A stretch of DNA of 64,000 nt from Aurantiochytrium sp. KH105. Lineage: Eukaryota > Sar > Bigyra > Thraustochytrida > Thraustochytriidae. The DNA lies in assembly GCA_003116975.1 (NCBI GenBank), contig BGKB01000068.1, forward strand, positions 1 to 64,000, read 5' to 3'. Positions 19,030-29,946 of the stretch are shown here, one piece after another. A program made the position numbers and the translations under genes. Below the pieces are notes generated by a model. The model was not told the DNA's origin, made no database searches, and worked only from the letters and a program-made list of their open reading frames with translations. Position 1 is the stretch's first letter. Each line of letters starts with the position of its first letter.

Positions 19030-19760
19030 TTTTTTTTTTGGCTTGAGCACGATCTTGTCGATGGGGGAGGTGCTGAGCTTGGGCTAGAGATAGGCCTAAG
19101 TCACATGCAGATTGTGGCGCATACATCGAGCGCTTCGGTTTTTGGATGATCTCTGCAGGATTCCACACGACAATGAGGGCTTCCGTTTAAGAAAAAGAAA
19201 GAAAAAGAAAACGTATTGAAGCTGGAGCTGAGAGAAAGTTCGGATGGGGGTAGTGGTATTGAAACATCGAAAGTAAGACCGGAAGAACCTTATGCTGCGA
19301 ATGAGCGAATATACTGCAGCTTACGGCAAAGGTAAAAATCTTCGTCGAATAGCGTTCGCGTATCTGCCTGCCCCTTTGATTCTCAGGCCTGCTCCTGTCA
19401 AATTTGAACAGCTTTTGCGGGAAGCCATGACTCCTGTTATCAAGCTGCTCTCGAGCGTGCATATATACCCTGGCTTTCCGCTTCGTACGGCGTTGAACAC
19501 GTCGGAAGTAATGTAGAGTGAGAAAAAAGAGGACGACCATTTACATCTGCAGCCGCGCTCCATGCAACGCACGCGCGTACTCTCAGGCCATACGCCAAGG
19601 ATTCACCTTCCTTTTATTTTTACAAGCGCTCCAGTGCGCCGCACGCCGCACGCAAACAGCCGAAAGTGTACGTGCCCCCTAAGCGCGCCGGTTTTCCCTC
19701 TTTCTCAAAAGTCAGTCGTTGCTCTGGCTGCGCAACGCATTCTGCGCAACGCAAATTGCG
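19030..19760 (+). repeat. Dispersed degenerate repeat A, copy 2
   Basis: It is collinear with 3310-4358 and in the same orientation, without about 350 bases present in copy 1. At the equivalent site copy 2 has an A-rich AAAGAAAAAG tract. Confidence 0.6.
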
Positions 19761-19799
19761 ACAGTTGGTTGAAGGGGTGTGCTGGGCGTGGGCGATGGC

Positions 19800-19831
19800 G
19801 GCGTGGCGTGGCGTGGCGTGGCGTGGCGTGG
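19800..19831 (+). repeat. (GGCGT)n pentanucleotide array
   Basis: About six perfect GGCGT units. Confidence 0.9.
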
Positions 19832-20766
19832 CGGGCCGCCTTGGGGTGTTGGCCGCCGCCTGGCCGGGCTTGCGCGGACGTGCGGTAAGCCTCGCGCGTG
19901 CACTGCTGCCCGTGGCCGTTCTCGAGGTTCTCGCCCTCAGGCTGAGCAGCAGCGCTCTCTCGGTCTCGTCGCCGGCGGTCTCGCGCAGGCCAGGCCCCAG
20001 CGCAGGCTCGTAGCATCGTGCACGGCGTCCTCGCGTCTCGCATGCGTCGAGGGGTGAAGAGAGTGTGCGCTTCACTGCCACTGGCACGTCATGTTACTTC
20101 GGACCACAAGCTGTGACCAAAGCGCGGACACGGCACCTCGATCGAGCAATTATTCGTGCCTCTCCATAGCGCGCGACCTGAAGCTGCCCTCTACGACCTG
20201 TAGCAGCCAGCTCCAGCTCCAGCTGGCTTTAGCTGCCTTCAGCCATGCCAGCCTTGTGGCGGGTCCGCGGCGCTCCCACAGGGACTGCTGCGTGTACATG
20301 CGTGAAGAGTGCATGCACAGGCTATCCGTTGAGCCAGCGCTGCGGCCTGCTGCTGGCTGTGGCAATGGCGGGCGGAGAGAGACGTCCTTGTATACTACAT
20401 ATCTTTTTTTCTTCAATTTTTTTTCTCTAGTATCTGTCCGTCTTTGGGTGTCGGGGCGCGCGACGGCGCGGGAGCCGGCGTAGAGTCCTGGCGAGGCGAT
20501 ATACACGTCCGCGCCAGCTGTTCGCCGCACCTCGCAAACAAATTAATGGCGTTTCTTTTGTCCCGAGCGCTCTTCAGGCTCTGCGCCACAATGAGCCTGC
20601 TCTGCTCGGCCTTGCTGTGCTTTGCGCGCGGAGGCGGCTCGCTTCCGTACAGGGTCGAAAGATAATTGTCTGCTACGCCAAAGCACGCAGACAAGTGAGC
20701 AAGCGAGCTGGCAAGCAAAACCTGAACTCTCGATCTCAACAATTTCGAAACCTGAACAAAAAAATC

Positions 20767-23700
20767 ATGAAACACCACAGCGCTTTGCTTTCTCTAGCGT
20801 GTATAAGTTTGCTCGGCCAGGATGTGCAAGGCCAAGCGTGCTCTGTCACATCGACTACCACGCCACCCGCGTACCCAGCCGATGGCGGCTTCACCACATC
20901 CGGCCTCGTCAGCATGGCCACCGCCACCGAGGTCGTGACGCTTCAGTACACGCCCAATACCCCTCCCGATGGCTTCGACGACCAAGTTGACTGCCCATAC
21001 GACCAGTCAGGCCTTCTTGCCTGGGAAGACGCCGCAACCTGGACCTCGGGTGTCGTCCCTGGCGACGGCGAAGATGTCGTGCTCCCCGAAGACGCGCGCG
21101 TCCTTCTTGGCGGTTGCTCCGTTTCCGCAGATACCGTCTATGGCAAGATCACCATCCCAGCATCTTCAGAGCTCATCTTTGCGGACGAAGACATCTTCTT
21201 CAACACCACCGGCATGCAGGTCGAGGGCAAGCTCACCCTCGGCTCTGAATCCTGCCGTCTGCACAGCGACATTGTCATTACTTTGCACGGCGATCGCCCT
21301 GACAGCCTTCCCGCCCCAGCCTGGTACAAGGGCATCGCCGCGGTTGGCACGGGCACCCTCGACATTCACGGCAGCATTTTCCATCCAACCTGGACACGTC
21401 TGGCCGCCACGGCCGCGGCAGGAGACACGCAAATTTACCTTCAGCATCGTGTGAATTGGCGCGCTGGCCAACGCCTCGTGCTCACGGGAACAGAAATCAA
21501 GGACTCTCGCGACTGGCATCGCAACGAGGTGCGCGAGATTGCAGACGTGCACGTGAAAGGCGAATTCTCGCGCATCACGCTCACCGAGGCTCTTGCATAC
21601 ACGCACTATGGCGGCCCCGAGTACCAGGGCGAGGTGGGTCTACTTTCGCGCAACATTGTCATTCAAGGCGACGAGACGTCCGAGCCCACGGATACGGACA
21701 ACGATGTGTGTGAGCACGACAAGTTCGGCACGTACCCGTGCGAGCACAAGTGGCTGACGGGCTATGGCGGGCACACGATTGCCATGGGCCCGAATGCCAC
21801 GACTCGTTTCGAGGGCGTCGAGCTTTACCGCATGGGTCAGACCAATGTGCTTGCGCGCTATCCGTGGCACGTGCATGTGATTGGCGAGGGTGGCTTTCGC
21901 TCGTACCTCAAACACTCGAGCATGCACCATACATTCTACCGCTGCGCCACCATCCATGGAACGCACAACACGCTTGTACAGGACAACGTCGCCTACGATG
22001 CCATCGGGCACTGCTTTTACAGTGGCGAGGACGGCGTTGAAGAGAACAATACAGTCGCATTCAATCTAGGTAGCCATGTGCATTTCATGGAGTACCCGCG
22101 AACGGCCTACGCACAAAAGATGTCGGCCATTTCGAGCTACGAAAACCTCACCCAGCCTGCTGACACCACCGCGTCACCCTTTTACATTACCAATGCATAC
22201 AACTCGTACATTGGCAACGCCGCTTCGGGAGGTTACGCGGGTTTTGCGGTGGTGCGACTGCCCAAGCCCATCATGGTGTTTCGCGACGCGCAGACGCGCT
22301 CGGGTCGTGACGTGCCTCACTCGCTTCCCTTTCTTGCTTTTGAGGGCAACAGCTGCCACTCCGTAGGGTCGTCGTGGTGGGTCTTTCAGTCGTGCATTTA
22401 CGTTGGTGGTCAGTTGTGGCACCCGAGCGCAAATTCGAGCGCGCTCTCGTACAATCCGGGCCGCATCGTCTCAGGCCGCGACACAAAGTGCACCACGGCA
22501 GACGGCTCGCTCGTCAAATGCCCTCTGGTCATGAACAATACCAAAATTTTCCTGAGCAACATTGGAATCAACAACTGGGGCGCTCGAGGAAGCATCGATG
22601 CCTTTGAGGCGCATGACACCATGCGCGCCGCAGCCATCATTGGCTCGCACTATGTGCACAACATGCTGACCGAGTGCCGTACTTCGTCGGGCTTTGTACC
22701 AGAGCAACCGAGCTCGCACTACTACGAAAAGCTTTGGCACCTAGGAAAGCACGTGGGTTTCGAGTGGTACGACACGCTGCAGGCACATCTGATTGACGGC
22801 ATCACCTTTCGTAATTGCGGAAATGCCAAAAAGAACTACCCCGTGTGGCGCTTTCTCACACACTCGGACAGATATGTGCCAGGTCTGATGCAGAGCTCAC
22901 GACGCGTCAAGTACGAGAATGTAGACCGCGAGGCCCTAGTGATGCCCTCGTCTCAGAGTCTCCTGTCGGTGAGCGGTGCTTTGGCCAACTGGGTGGATGA
23001 CGACGGCACTGCTTTCGACAGTGTCGAGGACGGCTCGAGTGGACCCAAGCTCATTGGCGCTGCGCGTGATGGCGTCGAGTGGTGGCGCCTCGACGACAAT
23101 TGCACGCAAGAGGGCATGTGGTACAATTGCGACCGACTGGCTCCCGCATCGGGTCAGCGACGGGGCGTAGGAAGCTTTACGGCCGTGGTGGATCCGGATG
23201 TGCAGGCTCAGTTCGCAGCCAACAACATTTGCATGAATGTTGGCTCAACGCCTTGCCCTCGCATTGGCTCGGCCATGCACCTCGGACAAGCAGGCGATCC
23301 TGCAGAGGTGGGTCTTCCCATCCGCGGCAACGCCGTAGTGACAGGTCCTACCAACGGACTGGGCTGGCTTCTCCTCTTTGACGCTGGTTCGCCAGTGAGC
23401 GCCAAGTTTTCCAAGCCTCAGATTGACGAGGACGACACCGTCATCATTGTTATGCCATATCCCGCCGGAACGACATTTCGCGTCACTTACGAGGCAGTGT
23501 CTTGGTGCAAGCCCAAGTACAATACCTGCGAGCACGTCTTCACCGAGGCGACTTCGCTACGCGAGATGCTCGACGGCGTTGGCGATCAGTATTACTTTAG
23601 CGCGAGTCGCGGGCTCTTTTTTGTCCGCTTCACGCCTCAGAAACGGGATGCCCTCGACTTTTCCCAAGCTCCTGGCTATGGTAATCTTGGTCTTTCTTAC

Positions 23701-24705
23701 TTTGAGCATGACAACATGACGAGGATCCCCGGTACCGTCTCTGGCGGAGGAATTGTGATCGAGGCCAGCGGGTGCACGCTTAATGCAACGAACGAGAACT
23801 TTTGTGAAAAGTCGGAATATGATGACACGGATATCTGCTCGGAATTTGGATATCCGGCGGGCAGCACGCAGATTGCCTACGACACATGTGTTCCTTCCTC
23901 TGCAGTGGTGCTGCCAACGTTTAACCCAACAAGTGCACCAACGACATTGGCTCCGACGCAGACACCGACGCAGACGCCAACGACATTGGCGCCCACCCAG
24001 ACACCAACGCAGACGCCGACGACATTGGCTCCGACGCAGACACCGACGCAGACGCCAACGACATTAGCTCCAACGCAGACGCCGACGCAGACGCCGACGA
24101 CGTTGGCGCCCACCCAGACACCGACGCAGACACCAACGACATTGGCTCCAACGCAGACACCAACGCAGACGCCAACGACACTGGCGCCAACGCAGACGCC
24201 AACGACACTGGCGCCAACGAGCGCGGACTCAGAAGCATGCACAGTGTCGACCATGGAGGGCAGATACATTGGACCGACGAGTAAGACCGTATTGGTGACC
24301 GTGTGGGAGGTGGATTCGGTGGCGGCATGCCAGGACGAGTGCCGAAAGCACGAGGCATGCCAGGCGTACAATTACCAGGGAGAGAAGGGACGTTGCAACC
24401 TTTTGCGAAAGGATACGCACGAGCTCCTGTACAAGGATGCATGGACTTCTGGCTTCTTTGATTGCCCAGGCGATGAACCCGTAACTTCGTTCTGCCGACA
24501 CCACGATACGACCGCGACGGGCACGCTGTTGCGAAGCTTTTCGACCCGTTGGAATTATCGCTACTGTCAGCGGCAGTGCTTGAACGATGCGGCGTGTGTC
24601 CATTACGTCTTGCAAGAGGGCTCATGCACACTGCTGTCGGCCTTTGCGAGTTCATCTCCTCTGAGCGGCGCGACGTCGGGTCCCCGCGAGTGCAAACCAT
24701 TGTAA
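20767..24705 (+). CDS. Secreted G8 / parallel beta-helix / PAN protein, Pro-Thr linker form
   Basis: The protein has 1312 residues. The start is set by the signal peptide MKHHSALLSLACISLLGQ. A G8-like domain lies at about 85-185 (WEDAATWTSGVVPGDGEDVV, then ITIPASSELIF). A long beta-helix region follows (about 190-900) with PbH1-type strands and motifs such as PWHVHVIGEGG and VAYDAIGHCFYSGEDGVEENN. This is the layout of CEMIP/TMEM2 and fibrocystin-family ectodomains, which bind or cleave polysaccharide in animals; activity here is inferred only. Residues about 1059-1155 are a Thr-Pro-Gln-Ala-Leu linker. Two PAN/apple-like Cys modules end the protein (CQDECRKHEACQAYNY and CQRQCLNDAACVHY). No C-terminal membrane anchor is seen, so it is probably secreted or bound to the cell surface. 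A paralogue lies at 33915-37535. Confidence 0.88.
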   Translation: MKHHSALLSLACISLLGQDVQGQACSVTSTTTPPAYPADGGFTTSGLVSMATATEVVTLQYTPNTPPDGFDDQVDCPYDQSGLLAWEDAATWTSGVVPGDGEDVVLPEDARVLLGGCSVSADTVYGKITIPASSELIFADEDIFFNTTGMQVEGKLTLGSESCRLHSDIVITLHGDRPDSLPAPAWYKGIAAVGTGTLDIHGSIFHPTWTRLAATAAAGDTQIYLQHRVNWRAGQRLVLTGTEIKDSRDWHRNEVREIADVHVKGEFSRITLTEALAYTHYGGPEYQGEVGLLSRNIVIQGDETSEPTDTDNDVCEHDKFGTYPCEHKWLTGYGGHTIAMGPNATTRFEGVELYRMGQTNVLARYPWHVHVIGEGGFRSYLKHSSMHHTFYRCATIHGTHNTLVQDNVAYDAIGHCFYSGEDGVEENNTVAFNLGSHVHFMEYPRTAYAQKMSAISSYENLTQPADTTASPFYITNAYNSYIGNAASGGYAGFAVVRLPKPIMVFRDAQTRSGRDVPHSLPFLAFEGNSCHSVGSSWWVFQSCIYVGGQLWHPSANSSALSYNPGRIVSGRDTKCTTADGSLVKCPLVMNNTKIFLSNIGINNWGARGSIDAFEAHDTMRAAAIIGSHYVHNMLTECRTSSGFVPEQPSSHYYEKLWHLGKHVGFEWYDTLQAHLIDGITFRNCGNAKKNYPVWRFLTHSDRYVPGLMQSSRRVKYENVDREALVMPSSQSLLSVSGALANWVDDDGTAFDSVEDGSSGPKLIGAARDGVEWWRLDDNCTQEGMWYNCDRLAPASGQRRGVGSFTAVVDPDVQAQFAANNICMNVGSTPCPRIGSAMHLGQAGDPAEVGLPIRGNAVVTGPTNGLGWLLLFDAGSPVSAKFSKPQIDEDDTVIIVMPYPAGTTFRVTYEAVSWCKPKYNTCEHVFTEATSLREMLDGVGDQYYFSASRGLFFVRFTPQKRDALDFSQAPGYGNLGLSYFEHDNMTRIPGTVSGGGIVIEASGCTLNATNENFCEKSEYDDTDICSEFGYPAGSTQIAYDTCVPSSAVVLPTFNPTSAPTTLAPTQTPTQTPTTLAPTQTPTQTPTTLAPTQTPTQTPTTLAPTQTPTQTPTTLAPTQTPTQTPTTLAPTQTPTQTPTTLAPTQTPTTLAPTSADSEACTVSTMEGRYIGPTSKTVLVTVWEVDSVAACQDECRKHEACQAYNYQGEKGRCNLLRKDTHELLYKDAWTSGFFDCPGDEPVTSFCRHHDTTATGTLLRSFSTRWNYRYCQRQCLNDAACVHYVLQEGSCTLLSAFASSSPLSGATSGPRECKPL
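20861..21697 (+). repeat. Segment nearly identical to 34009-34845
   Basis: About 840 bp of coding sequence match the second G8 gene with only scattered substitutions at a constant offset of 13148. Similarity falls sharply after CGAGCCCAC(G/C)GATACGG, apart from another near-identical patch to about 21876. Confidence 0.92.
23941..24220 (+). repeat. 39-bp coding minisatellite (Pro-Thr linker)
   Basis: Six full 13-residue units TLAPTQTPTQTPT plus two shortened units encode a mucin-like linker. Synonymous differences between units (ACATTGGCT versus ACGTTGGCG versus ACACTGGCG) show it is not brand new. It is absent from the paralogue. Confidence 0.93.
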
Positions 24706-25030
24706 TTTGGAGGGCCAAGCAGGCCGCACCAAACGATCTCTAAATAACTGACTGTGACTGATGATACTTGATCCAAACTTTGTGTCCGTCGAGGCAGGCA
24801 GGCCGGCAGACGTGTACATGGGCAGCGCACAGCAGGAAGAGAAACGAAAAAAGGGAGAAGACGAGGAATAAAGAGAAAAAAAAATAGCTCAAAGTAGGCG
24901 CCATCGCAGTGCGGGGTGGCGAGGGAGAAGAGGAAGAAATAAGTTAGGGCAGCGAATGCATGAATGAAATGTGACGTTACAGCGGGGATGGAAGAGACGA
25001 TTTGACGCCTTTTGTCGTCGTCGAGTACAT
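24706..25030. other. Convergent 3' flanks
   Basis: It lies between the 3' ends of the G8 gene (+) and the FNT gene (-). An AATAAAG element occurs near 24868. Nothing else is recognised. Confidence 0.6.
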
Positions 25031-26149
25031 TTAGTTGTTGCGCTTGTGGCCAGTGAGCACCCAGTAGTTGGTGGGCACCATGGCATACCAGTGGAGCCAG
25101 CCAACACCGATGCCAGCGCCAATGGCGTTGCCGAAGATGACGAGGAAGAGGTTCTTGCCAAGGAAGTCACCAACGGAAACGTCGGCGCCGTTGTACATGC
25201 CGAGGGGGACGAGGAACATGTTGGCGACACTGTGCTCAAAACCGCAGGCAACGAAAGCGGTAATGGGCAACCAAAGAACAATCATCTTGCCATGGGCGGA
25301 CTTGACGCAGGCAGCCTGGAACACGGCAATGTTGACGAGCCAGTTGGCAGCGATGGCGCGGGCAAAGCGAATACCGAGGCCACCAGCGACCTTCTTCTCG
25401 GCGACGGCGACGACAAAGTTGGTTGCGGCTTCCGAGGTGACAACCATGGGGCTAATGTAGGCGGCCATGAGCGCGCAGGAGAGGAAGTTGCCGACAAAGC
25501 TGATGGAGAGGAGCTTGCACGAGGAGAGGAACTTGCGCATGTTCTCGCGGCGCGGGTCCATGGTGGCAAAGGGCATGGTGCCGTACATCATGTTGGAGGT
25601 GAGGAGATCACTGCCGGTGAGCAGAATGCCGGTAAGACCCATGGGGAAAACGGCGGCAGAGATGAGCGAGTGGAGACCCGGCGCCTCGGCCCAGAAGGCC
25701 TTGGTGCCTGCGGCGAGGACGACGTAGAGGGCGCCACCCCAGGAAAGCATGATACCGGCGAGGATGGCCGAGAGCATCATCTGGACGGGGTTGCGGTCGG
25801 CGCGGATAAGAGCGGTGTTGTTGAGGTCAACCATGGCCTGCTGGCCGGCGCTGAGCTTGAGCTGGGTGGGGGGCTCGGCCGAGCGCTGCGACTCCATGTC
25901 GACGTTCTCGCGGGCCTCCTTGAGCACGCGGCGGGCATCGACGAGGTTCATGCCGGCGCCGCGGAGGTCGTCCTCGCTGAGGAGGGTGATGTCGCGGGGC
26001 TCCTTGACGCCGAGCGACGCGAGCATGTTCTGCACATCGGAGCGGGCCGAGGGCGAGTCCTGCTGGGGCGCGACGCCGTGGCCGTGGCCGTTCTCGACGT
26101 TGGACGACTCGTTGGCCGAGGTCATGGTGTTGAACGAGGTCTGGAGCAT
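25031..26149 (-). CDS. Formate/nitrite transporter (FNT family) with SAM-like N-terminal extension
   Basis: The protein has 372 residues from the ATG at 26149; a second in-frame ATG at 26125 is possible. FNT channels move formate, nitrite or related small anions as pentamers. Family marks are the TGSDLLTSN loop after TM2, ANWLVNIAV and FEHSVANMF, whose His306 matches the conserved pore histidine. Six hydrophobic segments are visible (for example MMLSAILAGIMLSWGGAL and FLVIFGNAIGAGIGVGWL). The N-terminal 95 residues are hydrophilic and include MLASLGV...LLSEDDLRGAGM...ARRVLKEAREN, which looks like a small SAM-type helical bundle. Such an extension is not typical of bacterial FNT proteins. The substrate cannot be told from sequence. 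Confidence 0.93.
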   Translation of the reverse strand: MLQTSFNTMTSANESSNVENGHGHGVAPQQDSPSARSDVQNMLASLGVKEPRDITLLSEDDLRGAGMNLVDARRVLKEARENVDMESQRSAEPPTQLKLSAGQQAMVDLNNTALIRADRNPVQMMLSAILAGIMLSWGGALYVVLAAGTKAFWAEAPGLHSLISAAVFPMGLTGILLTGSDLLTSNMMYGTMPFATMDPRRENMRKFLSSCKLLSISFVGNFLSCALMAAYISPMVVTSEAATNFVVAVAEKKVAGGLGIRFARAIAANWLVNIAVFQAACVKSAHGKMIVLWLPITAFVACGFEHSVANMFLVPLGMYNGADVSVGDFLGKNLFLVIFGNAIGAGIGVGWLHWYAMVPTNYWVLTGHKRNN

Positions 26150-26152
26150 CCT

Positions 26153-26217
26153 TGCTTTGCTTTGCTTTGCTTTGCTTTGCTTCGCTTTGCTTTGCTTCGC
26201 TTGCCTTTGCTTAGGTT
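26153..26217 (-). repeat. (TTTGC)n array in the FNT 5' flank
   Basis: CTTTG/CTTCG pentanucleotides begin four bases upstream of the FNT start codon, so they probably lie in the 5' UTR. Read in the gene's direction they are GCAAA repeats. Confidence 0.85.
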
Positions 26218-26742
26218 TCGGTTTTGCTTTGGTTTCGGTTTTGCTTGGCTCGTTTCGGTTCTGCTGCTGCCGCCGCCGCGCCGGCCTCGCCTCCCCACGT
26301 GTCCGGCTCCTGCTTCCTCCCTCTCGTCACCGCTCGCGGCCCTCGCCTTTCTCGCCTTTGCCACTCGCGACAAGCAGCCTCTTCCGCGAGGCGCTTCTTC
26401 TTCTTCCCGCGGCCGAGCTGTGGTCGCCAGCCAGCCAGCCGCGGCTGGCCGGTGCACAACGCGCCGGATCCAATTTCCCGCCGCCGTCCGGAGCGGACCA
26501 GTTCTCGCTCATTGTTCGCGGTTTGTCGTCAGTTCGCTCGTGAAGCCGCGGCGGGAGCGCCTTGCGTGCCTCGGCTCGGCCTGGCTCGGCTCGGCTCGGC
26601 TCGGCTCGCCTCGCTTCGCCTCGCCTCGCCTCGCCGCTGCGCGTGACTCGGCACGGCTCGCGGCGAGAGGCCGACCCGCCGGGACGCCGGGACACGCGGC
26701 CGGTCGGCGGGCCGCCTGCTCTGCTCTGCTAGCTTGCGAACG

Positions 26743-26774
<32 letters not shown>

Positions 26775-28594
26775 CATAGGTGCCCGCCCGCCTTTTCGTC
26801 GACCGGCCGGGCGGATCTGTGAATCCGAGGCGAGGCCGAAGCGCTTGCAGTCTATGGCGACTCGCGCGTCGGAATCGGGCGCGGCCGCCGCGAACAGCCC
26901 GCGCTGCTTACCCGCTGCACCAGAGCGTCGCTTTGCGGCGTAGCAGCTGGATCTCGATGGGCCGACCGGCGGCAGGCCAGCCGCCTGGTCGCGGGGGCGA
27001 TCGCTCCGTCGCGCGAGGCGGCGGTGATGAAAAGGGCGCGGCACCACAGCGCGCTCGGCCCGACCATGCCAGGTCGGTGATGGAGGCAAGCAGGCAGCAG
27101 CAGCAGCAGGTAGCAGCAAAGCAGACCAGGCTGGTTTGGCCCAGCCCGCGGACCCGCGAATCGTAGCAGCAGGAAGGAGGGCAGCCAAGGAAGAAAAAGG
27201 GACACGAGAGCTGGCTGAAAAAATGCAACCAATAGCCTACTATTGCAGGCAGCCATTTTCAATCTTGACACTCTCTGTCAGTGGCAGGACGAATATAGTC
27301 TGAAATGAACGACCTTTTCCGGAAAAAGTGAACTCAACGCAGCGCACCTGGCCGGGCGAGCCTCTGTTTTTCTCCCATTCAAGTTCCTTCCTCCCCACGC
27401 GTCGCGCTCCCAGACCAGGCCCGGACCTGACCCGGCCGCGGGCAGCACCAGCGCCAGCAGCGCCAGGCAACAGCACCTGCAGAGCCAGCAGCAATGGCAA
27501 ATGCAACGAGTTCTACTTCGACTGTAAGCAAAGAAAGGAAAGCACAGCGGTACCAAACAGCCAGACGGGCTCAGCGGCGCAGCTCAGCAGGCCTGAGCGC
27601 GCGCGCTTCGCGGGGCCAAGCTGGCGCCGAGCTGCCTGCTTTCGCGGAGAAGCTGCCGGGGCCCCGCAGCCGGGCCAGACTGCAGTGGGGGCCGAGTAGG
27701 GGGGCGCCGCCCTCTCTTCCGCGCTTCCACAAGCGTCCCCCGCACTGGTGGCTGGGCCTTCTTGTTGCCCCCTATTTCGAAAGCCGGAATGATGGATGGG
27801 TGAACGGTCGCTCGCTCTCTCTCCCGCTTCGCAGCGACGGCCAGCCATCCGCCAGGGTGGGCTCGCAGCGGCCCAACCGCCGCCCCCCAGCACAGTCTGC
27901 AGAGCCTGGCTCTGCAGAGCCGCCGGCCGGAGCGAAGACGCCGCTCGATGTCGGCCACTTGCTCGGCCACAGCCAGCCGATGAATGAATGAATGAAAGAG
28001 CACGCGACAGTGGCGAGTAGCAGCTGACCTCCCTCCCACACTCCCCCCGTCCCCCCACTCCCCCTCCCTCCCTCCTCCTCTACGCAAGCAGCACTCAACA
28101 CTGAGAATTCGCGGCCCCCCGGCTACCCCTTTCTCCCTTTCATTTTCTTTCTTTCTTTCTTTCTTTGTCGCATTTCTTCCTTGCTTGCCTGCCTGCCTGC
28201 CTGCCTGCCCGCGCATGCTTGCTCTCGGCCAGCTCGCCTCGGCGCCCCGCCTCGCTGGGCTGCCACGCGCGCATGCTCGCTCGCCGGCGCGCGGGTCCAG
28301 GATGTCGCCGCGCGGTCGAGGATCGCGCTGCGCCTCTCGCTCGCACGCCCGCGTCATGGGCGCCGCCGCCGACCGTGGCACGACCCCGGGCCGCGGCCGG
28401 GAGGCCCGTGCGTGCGTGCGACGAGGCCGCGGCACACCGCGAGGTGGGAACTCGAGAAGAGCAGCTGGCAGCTGCAGAGAGAGGCGCCGCGAGCGGCAGT
28501 CACTTGCGCAAACCCTCGCGCAAGTCAGACAAACCGCCGCGGCAACACGAGCAAACCGCCAGGCTGCACAAGCAGCCCGCCAGCCAGCCAGCCA

Positions 28595-28599
28595 GAGAA

Positions 28600-28687
<88 letters not shown>

Positions 28688-28688
28688 A
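28595..28688 (+). repeat. (GAAA)n microsatellite
   Basis: About 22 nearly perfect AAAG units, ending in a diverged GAATGAAAGG stretch. Confidence 0.95.
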
Positions 28689-29548
28689 TGAAAGGAAGAA
28701 AGAAGCCGCAGCCGGGAGCACACTTGGGCCGCCAACAAAGTACCGGCCGCCACGCGCGCCGATTCCGCATAGTAGCCACGCAGAGTTTCACTGTGCGCCG
28801 CCGCGCGCCAAGTGCCCTATTGCCAGCGACCACGCGAACGAATCAGCCTCGCGCGATCGACACGATAACGAAGAAACACTCCCTCCCTGAAAAGTTCGCG
28901 GGCGCACGTGCGCGCCCTCTCCTCCTCCGCCGCCGCCGCCGCCGCCAGGGCGCGCGTCCTGAGCGAGCGGCCAGGCAGCTCTCCGCTGGCCAGCCCGCCC
29001 GTCTGCGCTGCCCGCCCGCGCGGCGGGACCATATCGCGCGCGGCCCGTCGCACGCTCCGCCGCACGTACGCACGCACGAAGGCGGCACGACGCGGGAATA
29101 ATTCGCGGGTCTTCGCGCGATGGACGCATGCCGGCTCGTACCAGTAAAGAGGGAGAGCGGCAGGCAGGCAGGCAGGCAGGCCAAGCCCGGGCTTCGCGCA
29201 GCACAGGCGGCAGAGCAGAGCATTGCGGACCGGAGCAGAGCAGAGGCTGCGTCGGCTCGCGCCTGCGGTCGATATCCCGCCCCGCCTCGTCCCGAGTCCG
29301 CTCGCAAGATGCCGTCGCCGCCTGTTGGCCGACCCGCCGCCGCGAGCTAGACAGATCCTCCCACGGCTGCGTCCCTGCTCTCTCCTTTTCTCTCTCGTCA
29401 TGGACCTTGCAAAGCACGCACGCCTCGCCCTTTCCTCCCGACTTGCTCTTACACAGTTCGTTAGTACTTGCGCAGTAGACACGGCGCGACATTTCTCGCG
29501 GCGGCCGCCGGATCGGCATGACCCGCGAGGAGCGGGAAAGATCGCCGC

Positions 29549-29596
29549 GAGGCGAGGCGAGGCGAGACGAGACGAGACGAGACGAGACGAGACGAG
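29549..29596 (+). repeat. (GACGA)n / (GGCGA)n array
   Basis: GGCGA units change to GACGA units within one pentanucleotide array. Confidence 0.9.
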
Positions 29597-29916
29597 AAAG
29601 AGGTTGCCGCGAGACGAGACAAGACGCGAGGCACGGCTCGAAACGATGCCCGTAACAAGCTCAAGCAGCAACAGCAGCCAGGCAGCAGCAGCAGCAGCGC
29701 GGCCGCAGCGGATTCCGGATCTCCCGCGGATTCTCTGGGAGGGAGACCTGGAACTTGCGGCCCCCGCAGTGCGGGCTCGCCGCACCGCCGCTGCAGTGCG
29801 TGCGTGCTCCGCGATCCTCTTTCTTTTCTTCTCTCCCTCGTCCGTGTTTCTTGGGTCTCGTTTCCCTCGCGCTACGGTTCGGACTTGGAGACCGAGGCTG
29901 CGATCGACGGATCGAC

Positions 29917-29946
29917 CATCCATCCATCCATCCATCCATCCATCCC
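29917..29946 (+). repeat. (CATC)n array
   Basis: About seven perfect CATC units. Confidence 0.9.

Larger units (their letters stand above)
18809..20766. other. Intergenic region with repeat A copy 2
   Basis: It separates two same-strand genes and has no supported gene. It contains repeat A copy 2, a (GGCGT)n array and the 5' flank of the G8 gene. Confidence 0.6.
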
